The notes below the pieces were generated by a model. It was given only the letters and a program-made list of their open reading frames with translations. It was not told the DNA's origin and searched no databases. This document shows, piece by piece, positions 18,250-25,491 of a DNA stretch of 64,000 bases; position 1 is the first letter of the stretch, and each line of letters opens with the position of its first letter. A program made the position numbers and the translations under genes. The stretch lies in assembly GCF_038446525.1 (NCBI RefSeq), contig NZ_CP151792.1, positions 2,418,001-2,482,000 of the forward strand, given 5' to 3'. Source of the stretch: Methanolobus sp. ZRKC5. GTDB taxonomy: Archaea > Halobacteriota > Methanosarcinia > Methanosarcinales > Methanosarcinaceae.

Positions 18250-20166
18250 TCAGGAATTATAGATACCTGCTACTGCCTGCGAGAACCTTATACTGAAATC
18301 AGGATCAATGACCCTGGACCAAACTTCCGGGAAGGAATTCATCAGGTTCTGAAGGTCCTGTTTCTTGTATTCCATATAAGCATCAACACCCGGATAATCC
18401 CCAAGTCCGTTTGAAACAGGCACCTTCTTTTTATCCGTTTCACCCCACCTACCATATTTCTCAAAGTTCCCAAGAAGTTCTAGTGCAACCACTGTGTCAT
18501 GCATATCCCCCAGATTATCCTGAAGTGCCTTCAAATCCTTTATCAGGTCCCTGGATTCAGAACCAAGTGCTTCCCTGAAGAACTCAAGAGTGTAGCGTAG
18601 TATTTTCACATCAATTCTGAGCTGATGATATTTTTCAATATCCGGATCGATCATTGTTTCATCAGAAACAAGCTCTTCATATGCCCTTACAGCCGCAAAC
18701 TGTGTGTACAAGAGAACAGGTAACACATCCATGACCCTGCCTGGAACAGGTTCTCTATTCTTCTTTACAGACTTCATTTTCCAGAACTTTTTATTCAGCA
18801 GATAAGCAGCAAAGTTCTTCTTGAACTTGTTGTATTTGACATCATCCAGATATACAAGCATGCTACCACGCTGTTTTGCCTTTTCGATCAGAATGGAATC
18901 TACAAGTGGGTCCATTTCTGCTCTGCTTTCAGGTGGCTTATCCTCAAGATAATGTTCGATCTTCTCAAGGAAAACATCCAGATCACGTACAGAACCAAGT
19001 ACTCTTCTTGTAGTTTTGACGTTCTTATAATGAGAGAACATCTTTTTCATTTCAAGGTAGTTCTCAAGGACCTCAACTGCAGAACGCATACGCATTGCAG
19101 CAACCCGCATGTCGTGCAGTTCTTCGATGTCTTTTCCAACTTTGGTACCCCTCTCATGCTCTATCATTACTCCGAAGTGGAACATGAGTATCTTGTGCGC
19201 TGCTTCACGCATCGTATCAGTTGCCTTGATATTGGTCTTTTCCAGAGAACGGAATTCAGAGAACGGAATAACAGGAACGACTGTAGTTGATAATCCCCTG
19301 GTTTCCGTTACAGGCGCAAAAGTCGGCTCAACATTTTCATCTGAACCATCTTCAGGCAGTCCATTGTCCTCTGTTTCCAAAACATCAACTATTTCGGGAA
19401 ATTGTGTCGTTTCCATAGCTGTTGGTTCATTGAAACTATCATCTTCAAAATGAACATTTTCTTTCATCTCTGCATTAATTGAAGGATTATGAATTGTGTT
19501 TTTCTCAGGGATCATAGTTTCCTCAGTTTGTCCCATTATTTGTGGCTCTGGCTGTTTTTCTTCAGAAACTTTATCGTTTACAATAAAATGGTCATATCTT
19601 CCATTGGTATCAGTAAGGAAGGAAGGCTCATAGGAACCTGATGTTATATTAGTCACCATAATACCCGCAAAGGTTGCAAGTACGGAACGATCATTAAATT
19701 GACTATATTCATTACTGATATCAGGCTTTTGTTTCTGTGCCACTGTTGCTTGCGTTTCTGTGCCTGTAAAGGCCTGCAGGAAGTAATTGACAAAAATATT
19801 GATCAGTAACAGAAAAATACCCACTGAATAGAACATTATCACATAGGACACCTTTGGGTATGTCCAGCTTTCAGGGAAAGAGAATGTGAAAATAAGAAGT
19901 CCGGTTACAGAGAGCAATATACCTGTTATGAACGAATAACTTCGTGAAAATCGCTGGCGCATGCCCGCAAGAATGATGCCTGCAAGAATGAACAATATCC
20001 CGGCCCCCAGAAGGAAGCAAACTGTCAGTATAACTTCCGGACTGGAATTACGACTAAGTCTGCTCACCATAGCAAACAGAAGGCCAGTCATGCAAAATAC
20101 CAGACCGAACAAAAAACCAAGCGATGCAACTAAGGAGTACTTCTTAACAAGCATGTTCGATGACAA
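18250..20166 (-). CDS. Membrane-anchored CHAD-domain (polyphosphate-binding) protein
   Basis: A 638-residue protein. Four membrane segments lie in the first ~135 residues and an acidic, low-complexity linker runs to about 310. A CHAD domain fills the rest: conserved ELHDMRVAAMRMRSAVEVL and YHQLRIDVKILRYTLEFF each carry the His/Arg/Lys surface that binds polyphosphate in known CHAD structures. CHAD proteins target to polyphosphate granules, so this one could tie polyphosphate to the membrane (inference). The first codon is TTG behind GGGGAG; an ATG four codons later is possible. The ferredoxin gene ends 21 bp upstream, so the two are probably co-transcribed, and ppk1-ppx follows on the same strand. 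Confidence 0.85.
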   Translation of the reverse strand: MSSNMLVKKYSLVASLGFLFGLVFCMTGLLFAMVSRLSRNSSPEVILTVCFLLGAGILFILAGIILAGMRQRFSRSYSFITGILLSVTGLLIFTFSFPESWTYPKVSYVIMFYSVGIFLLLINIFVNYFLQAFTGTETQATVAQKQKPDISNEYSQFNDRSVLATFAGIMVTNITSGSYEPSFLTDTNGRYDHFIVNDKVSEEKQPEPQIMGQTEETMIPEKNTIHNPSINAEMKENVHFEDDSFNEPTAMETTQFPEIVDVLETEDNGLPEDGSDENVEPTFAPVTETRGLSTTVVPVIPFSEFRSLEKTNIKATDTMREAAHKILMFHFGVMIEHERGTKVGKDIEELHDMRVAAMRMRSAVEVLENYLEMKKMFSHYKNVKTTRRVLGSVRDLDVFLEKIEHYLEDKPPESRAEMDPLVDSILIEKAKQRGSMLVYLDDVKYNKFKKNFAAYLLNKKFWKMKSVKKNREPVPGRVMDVLPVLLYTQFAAVRAYEELVSDETMIDPDIEKYHQLRIDVKILRYTLEFFREALGSESRDLIKDLKALQDNLGDMHDTVVALELLGNFEKYGRWGETDKKKVPVSNGLGDYPGVDAYMEYKKQDLQNLMNSFPEVWSRVIDPDFSIRFSQAVAGIYNS

Positions 20167-20187
20167 CTATCTCCCCTCTTTAACTTA

Positions 20188-20532
20188 TTATAACTTTATG
20201 CGTTTCAATCCTTTCATCGTTTCCTGAAGGACCTTCTGCTGCATTTTCAGTTGTCGCATTTGACTTTTAATAAGGCGCTTCTTTGCCTTTTTACTCTTAT
20301 ATCCGGAAAGAGAACTATTTACTGCTTTTAATTTTGATTGAATCTTAAATTTCACTATTTCCCTGTCCTTAAGAATTGCTTTTACAGGGCAGATCTTTAT
20401 GCATTTTCCACAGTTGATGCATTTTTCGTCTATAATAATGGCTTTCCCTTTTACCATTTTAATTGCATCCACCGGACATTTCTTAACGCACTTTTTGCAT
20501 GCTGTACATTTCTTTTTATTGACCAATGGCAT
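20188..20532 (-). CDS. 2[4Fe-4S] ferredoxin with strongly basic C-terminal tail
   Basis: A 114-residue protein. Residues 1-55 are a ferredoxin with two CxxCxxCxxxCP clusters (CTACKKCVKKCP, CINCGKCIKICP) that would bind two [4Fe-4S] clusters. The remaining ~55 residues are Lys/Arg-rich and helical (KSKKAKKRLIKSQMRQLKMQ) and do not belong to usual ferredoxins. Position just upstream of a CHAD protein in a polyphosphate locus makes an electrostatic polyphosphate- or nucleic-acid-binding tail plausible. I chose ATG at 20532 over the in-frame TTG at 20541. The redox partner is not evident. Confidence 0.82.
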   Translation of the reverse strand: MPLVNKKKCTACKKCVKKCPVDAIKMVKGKAIIIDEKCINCGKCIKICPVKAILKDREIVKFKIQSKLKAVNSSLSGYKSKKAKKRLIKSQMRQLKMQQKVLQETMKGLKRIKL

Positions 20533-20602
20533 ATTACCCAATCCTAATTAACAATGGGTTAAGCAGGTATAAAAGTATATACAGTGAATATAATATACTA
20601 TA

Positions 20603-21748
20603 GAGGATTTCGATAAACTACCATCAATACCCATACAATTTAATAAAATATAAATAATAGCAAAGCAAATTTACTATTATGGATTCTTTTACTGATTTTG
20701 CCTTAAATGAAGAATATAAGCGTCTCCAATCTGTCGGAGATAAGCTTGCTGAAATTGAATATTTAGTAGATTGGAAGCCTTTTCGCCCTATTCTGGAGTC
20801 AATGTACATAAACAGAACAGCTTCAGGCGGACGGCCTGAAGCTGATGTTATTGTAATGTTCAAGATGCTTGTTCTGCAACAATGGCATGGTCTTTCTGAT
20901 GCTGAGCTTGAAAAGCAGTGTATTGACAGGATATCCTTTAGGAAATTCCTGGGATTTCCTGAATATGTACCAGACAGTACAACTGTCTGGTCATTCAGGA
21001 AGAGAATTATCGACAATGGTAAAGAAAAAGCGGTGTGGGATGAAATGCAGAATCAGCTTGATGCTCTTGGTTTGAAGATTAAAAAAGGAATGATCCAGGA
21101 TGCAACTTTTATTCACTCAGATCCAGGACATGCAAAAGCAGATGTACTCAGAGGAAAAGATGCGAAAACAAGAAGAAGCAAAGATGGAACCTGGACTAAG
21201 AAAAATGGTAAATCTCACTTTGGATACAAACTTCATACAATTATTGATAAGGATTATGAACTAATCAGAAGATTTGAGACAACAACTGCATCACTTCACG
21301 ATTCACAGGTTGATCTGTCTGAAAAGGGTGAAGTGGTGTATAGAGATAAAGGATATTTTGGAGCAATAGCAAAAGGTTTTGCAGCAACAATGCAACGAGC
21401 TGTAAGAGGACATCCTTTAGGAATAATGGATATCCTCAGAAATGAAAGAATAAGTGTGAAAAGAGTCCCTTGCGAAAGAGTGTATGCAGTGACAAAAGAA
21501 ATATTTAAAACCAGAAAGGTTCTTGTTACAACTGTAGAAAGAGTGAATGCAAAAATGTTGATGACAGCTTTTTGTTTTAATCTGCATCAATTGAGGACAC
21601 TAAAAACCAAAGGAGTAATTTAGGATAGCGGGAGCTATACTAAAAATAAGGATTAATGAAGAGAAATAAACAAAATGATAAAAAATGAGAGGATATAATT
21701 GAGTTTGAATACTTTAATGATCTAAAATGAGGGAATATCGAAATCCTC
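20603..21748 (+). mobile_element. IS5-type insertion sequence, copy 2 (1146 bp)
   Basis: Bounded by inverted repeats GAGGATTTCGATA and flanked by the 4-bp direct repeat TATA (20599-20602, 21749-21752). It has the same length as copy 1 and only a few base differences outside the gene. It sits about 70 bp upstream of the ferredoxin-CHAD operon start and about 55 bp upstream of the MgtC-like gene, so it has split their divergent promoter region. Confidence 0.93.
20679..21623 (+). CDS. IS5-family DDE transposase (copy 2)
   Basis: A 314-residue transposase, identical in protein sequence to the one at 8528-9472. DDE motifs DATFIHSDPG and YRDKGYFG are intact. The gene fills most of the element, and the start MDSFTDFAL lies 76 bp from the left end. 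Confidence 0.93.
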   Translation: MDSFTDFALNEEYKRLQSVGDKLAEIEYLVDWKPFRPILESMYINRTASGGRPEADVIVMFKMLVLQQWHGLSDAELEKQCIDRISFRKFLGFPEYVPDSTTVWSFRKRIIDNGKEKAVWDEMQNQLDALGLKIKKGMIQDATFIHSDPGHAKADVLRGKDAKTRRSKDGTWTKKNGKSHFGYKLHTIIDKDYELIRRFETTTASLHDSQVDLSEKGEVVYRDKGYFGAIAKGFAATMQRAVRGHPLGIMDILRNERISVKRVPCERVYAVTKEIFKTRKVLVTTVERVNAKMLMTAFCFNLHQLRTLKTKGVI

Positions 21749-21873
21749 TATATAATATTAGACAGAGCAGTATTTGATATGTATTCTATCAAGGAGAGAT
21801 TATTACGATCCAGGTCATCCAATGGGACATCGACCCTGTACATGTTGTTTTCCTGGAAAAGATAATACTTTCA

Positions 21874-23100
21874 TTGATGATAGGGATACTTATAGGCCTT
21901 GAAAGAGAACACTGGCGTGCGGACAAAAAGATATTTGCAGGTGTAAGGACCTTTGCAATAACCTGTATAACAGGCACTCTTGCCACTTTCCTCGCTTCAT
22001 ACATTGGTATCTGGATACTTGTTGTAACAACCCTGCTTGCTGCCTTTTCTTCAGCATCCCTCATATATATGATCAACGTACTAAAAGGGAAATCAGGTCT
22101 CACAACTGCAATTGCACTCTTCTGTACATACCTTTTAGGAATAATCGTCGCCCAGGGACTATATCTGATAGCAATAGTTACGGCTCTGATACTGACTTTC
22201 CTGTTGATAGAGAAAAAACCCCTGCACTCATTTGCAGAACATCTCTCAGAAGGTGACATTAATAGTGCACTAAAATTCCTTGCAGTCGCCTTCGTCCTTT
22301 ATCCTATCGTTCCGGAAGAACCTATCTATGGGATCATAAGGCTAAAGCAATCCATACTCATCGTTGTGCTTGTATCGTTCATCAGTTTTGTAAGCTACCT
22401 GTCCCTGAAGAAGATGGGACCACAAGGAGGTATTCCTTATTCCGGCCTGTTTGGAGGATTCATAAACAGTGAGGCTACAATAGCCGCACTGTCAGGACTA
22501 TCCAGAAAAAGACCAATACTTAAGGATTCTATCCACATTGGTGCGATGCTCTCTGTTGTTTCAATGATCATAAGCAACACAATAATAGCATTGATAGCGG
22601 ATCCAAGTGCAAAGACCGCATCAATGATGGCACCACCTTTCATAGTAATGGGAATCATTGCCATGGTTTTTGTAATACTGAAATGGAAGAAGACATTGAA
22701 CATTGAAGAAAGTATTGAGATCGGATCACCTTTTGCCCTTGGTCCGGCATTCAAATTCGGTGCGGTTTTCACAATACTTCTCATAATTGCAAACTTTGCA
22801 AATGAGTATGCAGGAGCAGGAGGAGCTTATGCAACAGCACTTGGTGGAATTGTCAGCAGTTCTGCTGTGACAGCTTCAGTTGCAGCATTGGCATTCACAG
22901 GAAACCTGTCGGTCCAGACTGCCGCTGAGACCGCAATACTCGCAGGGCTTGTCAGCACTCTCAGCAAACCACTTTACATAAAGATCAGCGGTTCACCGGA
23001 GTTATTCAGGACAGCACTGTTGTCATTCATCGCAATTGTAATTGCGGGGTCAGTTACACTTATAATATGGAGCTTTTACATGAGAGCATATCTGAGTTGA
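21874..23100 (+). CDS. MgtC/SapB-family (COG3174-like, DUF4010) multi-pass membrane protein
   Basis: At least 408 residues with about ten to eleven membrane segments. The N-terminal MgtC-like part (GILIGLEREHWRADKKIFAGVRTFAI) is followed by a DUF4010-like region (GPQGGIPYSGLFGGFINSEATIAALS, split here; GGIVSSSAVTASVAALA). Function in the family is unclear; MgtC proteins affect magnesium/phosphate homeostasis. The first ATG (21874) falls inside the first membrane helix. The frame stays open upstream to about 21799, adding IQVIQWDIDPVHVVFLEK, and AAGGAGAG sits just before it, but the codons there are ATT, ATT and ACG. The true start is therefore probably non-canonical. A PPK2 gene follows 56 bp downstream. 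Confidence 0.75.
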   Translation: MMIGILIGLEREHWRADKKIFAGVRTFAITCITGTLATFLASYIGIWILVVTTLLAAFSSASLIYMINVLKGKSGLTTAIALFCTYLLGIIVAQGLYLIAIVTALILTFLLIEKKPLHSFAEHLSEGDINSALKFLAVAFVLYPIVPEEPIYGIIRLKQSILIVVLVSFISFVSYLSLKKMGPQGGIPYSGLFGGFINSEATIAALSGLSRKRPILKDSIHIGAMLSVVSMIISNTIIALIADPSAKTASMMAPPFIVMGIIAMVFVILKWKKTLNIEESIEIGSPFALGPAFKFGAVFTILLIIANFANEYAGAGGAYATALGGIVSSSAVTASVAALAFTGNLSVQTAAETAILAGLVSTLSKPLYIKISGSPELFRTALLSFIAIVIAGSVTLIIWSFYMRAYLS

Positions 23101-23156
23101 TTCACCAATCTCTATAGCCATATATAAATAAGCAGTACTCTTTTTATTGATTAAAC

Positions 23157-24665
23157 ATGCTTGAAAATGTAGACCTCTCAAAAAGTATCAGCAAAGAAGA
23201 ATACGATAATGTAATTGAAAATTTGAAGATACGAATTGGGGAACTGCAGAGAAAAGCATGGAAAATGGATATACCTATCATTATAGTTTTTGAGGGATGG
23301 CATGCATCCGGCATGACCGATATAATAAACAAGTTCCTTTTAACCCTCAATCCAATGGGATTTAATCTTTACACAACCGGAAAACCCTGTTATCAGGAAG
23401 AACAAAAACCTCTTTTGTGGCGATTCTGGACAAAGATACCCAAAAAAGGCAGCATTGCTATTTTTGACAGGAGCTGGTATCGCAGGATAACCGTCGAGCA
23501 CAGCAGCAAAGGTAAAGCAAATGATAAAATGTCTAAATGTCTTGAAGGATCGAACTATTTTGAAAGACAGTTGACAGATGAGGGATATCTGCTCATCAAA
23601 TTCTTCCTGCACATAAGTAAAGAAGAACAGGGAAAAAGATATCGTGAGATGAAAAAACAGGGTATACCAATGTTCATCGTTGAAGAAGAAGAAGAAGAAC
23701 AGGAATACCTGAATGATTATGACAAACACCTGCCTCTGATAGAAAGCATTCTGGAAAGAACAGACCGGACTTCTGCACCATGGACCATTGTAGAATCAGA
23801 AGACAAGAACTTTGCAACCATTAAAATACTTGCAAAGGTAATCGAATCTATTGAAAATAAGATACAAAACAACGAAAATGAGATAAAGATAAGTCAAAAT
23901 CACCATAATGAAAATTGTATCATTCCCAACATAGATTCATCAATACTTGAAAAGACCGATCTGGACAAAAGTCTCACTTATAAAGAATATAAAAAAGAGA
24001 AAAAAATATGCCAGAAAAAGATAACGCAACTCCAGTATGAACTTTTTAAGCACCGTATACCCTTAATATGTGTATTTGAGGGATGGGATGCGTCAGGAAA
24101 AGGAGGAGGTATAAGGCGGCTTGCCCAGAAATTAAATCCCAGACTTTATCAGGTAATTCCTGTTGGCGTTCCCTCACAAACGGAGATTTCACACCACTAT
24201 CTTTGGAGATTCTATAACGAAATACCTGAAGCAGGTCATATAGCCATATATGACAGAAGCTGGTACGGAAGAGTACTTGTTGAAAGAGTTGAAAACCTCT
24301 GCGGTAACCAGGAATGGAAACGTGCTTACAGGGAGATTAATGAATTTGAGGAAACGCTTGCCAATTATGGCACTATCATCATCAAATTCTGGGCCCATAT
24401 TGATAAGGAAGAACAACTTAAAAGGTTCAAGCAAAGGGAAAATACCTCCCATAAACAGTGGAAAATAACTCCTGACGACTGGCGTAACCGTGAAAAGTGG
24501 AACCTCTACAGGGATGCTGCGGATGAAATGCTACAGAAAACAAGCACATCCTGGGCACCGTGGACAATTGTGGAATCAAACGACAAGTATTACTCAAGGA
24601 TTAAGATATTCCATACTGTTATTGACCGCATAGAAGAGGAGTTAAAACAGAGAGGAATTCAATAG
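23157..24665 (+). CDS. Tandem-domain polyphosphate kinase 2 (polyP:AMP phosphotransferase type)
   Basis: A 502-residue protein of two fused PPK2 domains (about 1-235 and 260-500). PPK2 enzymes use polyphosphate to phosphorylate nucleotides. The second domain has an intact P-loop (GWDASGKGG, about 308-316), lid and Walker B-like IAIYDRSWYGRVLVERV. The first has a degenerate loop (GWHASGMTD, 47-55, no Lys) but keeps FDRSWYRR. This matches two-domain class II enzymes, in which only the C-terminal domain is active and the product is ADP from AMP (family knowledge). TATATAAATA at about 23120, some 35 bases before the ATG, suggests a nearly leaderless mRNA. Its 3' end lies in a 34-bp direct repeat. 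Confidence 0.9.
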   Translation: MLENVDLSKSISKEEYDNVIENLKIRIGELQRKAWKMDIPIIIVFEGWHASGMTDIINKFLLTLNPMGFNLYTTGKPCYQEEQKPLLWRFWTKIPKKGSIAIFDRSWYRRITVEHSSKGKANDKMSKCLEGSNYFERQLTDEGYLLIKFFLHISKEEQGKRYREMKKQGIPMFIVEEEEEEQEYLNDYDKHLPLIESILERTDRTSAPWTIVESEDKNFATIKILAKVIESIENKIQNNENEIKISQNHHNENCIIPNIDSSILEKTDLDKSLTYKEYKKEKKICQKKITQLQYELFKHRIPLICVFEGWDASGKGGGIRRLAQKLNPRLYQVIPVGVPSQTEISHHYLWRFYNEIPEAGHIAIYDRSWYGRVLVERVENLCGNQEWKRAYREINEFEETLANYGTIIIKFWAHIDKEEQLKRFKQRENTSHKQWKITPDDWRNREKWNLYRDAADEMLQKTSTSWAPWTIVESNDKYYSRIKIFHTVIDRIEEELKQRGIQ

Positions 24666-24681
24666 TCTTCCCTGAAATAAA
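24648..24681. repeat. 34-bp direct repeat, left copy
   Basis: Identical to 25458-25491. It contains both the PPK2 stop (TAG at 24663-24665) and, on the other strand, the codons YFREDY-stop that end the CYTH-HD protein. Together the two copies bracket the DUF4256 gene. Confidence 0.9.
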
Positions 24682-24745
24682 CGTCTTTTTCGGCTCCAGT
24701 AAATGTAAATTTTGCCTTATTTTGCGTATTCCATAGCATCAACAG
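24659..24745 (-). pseudogene. Remnant 3' end of a CYTH-HD-type gene
   Basis: Reading the left repeat on the minus strand gives AKFTFTGAEKDVYFREDY and a stop, in the same frame as the intact protein's tail (RDIYFREDY). A one-frame shift upstream continues as VSVDAMEYAK. The intact gene has a different sequence here (DVDRADTKADMWRLLFE), so this is a diverged second tail and not a simple copy. It is too short for firm proof. Confidence 0.45.
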
Positions 24746-24851
24746 ACACTATGTTTTAAGATACTTTGATTATTAGCTCAGTAATTCACCTCTAGATGCA
24801 TCACGACAATCTTAGTTGAACCGTGATAAGTAAAGAACGTAAAGTCCAAAT

Positions 24852-25433
24852 TTAGACCCTTAGCGAGCCACGGAACCCCCTAACACCATAGTAAGAGGGC
24901 GCACTGTTGTGATACATGAACACATTGTCGTAGCGTCGATCAGCAAAGAGGGCGCCGCCGAGTTTTCTAATATCAGAAGGTGTTTTCACCCAACTCGACG
25001 TCTTCGTATCGAAATTTCCAATTTTCTGCAACTTCTGATATTGTTCCATCGTTAAAAGTTCAATGCCCATGGCAGCTGCCATATCGATAGCGTTATTTTC
25101 TGGTTTATGTTCTTTCCTTGACTCCAGCGCTTCACGATCGTAACAAACATTTCTGCGGCCTTTTGGGCTTTCCGCTGAACAATCATAAAAAATATATTCA
25201 CCCGTCTTTTTATCATGACCAACAACATCCGGTTCACCGCCGGTTCTTTCCATTTCATTGAGTGACCACAGTTTTTCAGTATTAGCTTCCAGCTTTGCTT
25301 GTACTTTAGCCCACTGAAGACCTTTATGGCGGTTCATGTTCTTCTCAAAACGGGTTTTCAGCGCTCTGAGTAGTTCTGCGTGTTGTTCTGTTGACAACTC
25401 TTTTTTGAGATTGTGCATAGTCATAATATTCAT
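24852..25433 (-). CDS. DUF4256 family protein
   Basis: A 193-residue soluble protein resembling the DUF4256 family, which I know mainly from bacteria. Recognisable parts are LLRALKTRFEKNMNRHKG, the aromatic/acidic EKLWSLNEMERTGGEPDVVG, EYIFYDCSAESPKGRRN and a C-terminal GGALFADRRYDNVFMYHN. The function is unknown. The gene sits between two convergent polyphosphate genes, bracketed by a 34-bp direct repeat, and looks like an insertion from elsewhere. I chose ATG at 25433 from three closely spaced candidates (25433, 25424, 25418). Confidence 0.7.
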   Translation of the reverse strand: MNIMTMHNLKKELSTEQHAELLRALKTRFEKNMNRHKGLQWAKVQAKLEANTEKLWSLNEMERTGGEPDVVGHDKKTGEYIFYDCSAESPKGRRNVCYDREALESRKEHKPENNAIDMAAAMGIELLTMEQYQKLQKIGNFDTKTSSWVKTPSDIRKLGGALFADRRYDNVFMYHNSAPSYYGVRGFRGSLRV

Positions 25434-25457
25434 AGGAATATAGAAAAATAGTTCATT

Positions 25458-25491
25458 CAGAGAGGAATTCAATAGTCTTCCCTGAAATAAA
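25458..25491. repeat. 34-bp direct repeat, right copy
   Basis: Identical to 24648-24681, starting CAGAGAGGAATTC. It includes the real stop of the CYTH-HD gene (25469-25471). Weak similarity continues for about ten more bases. Confidence 0.9.

Noticed and set aside
8403-21748. Composite transposon made by the two IS5 copies
   Set aside because: Each copy has its own different 4-bp duplication and the segment between carries core genes, so separate insertion is simpler.
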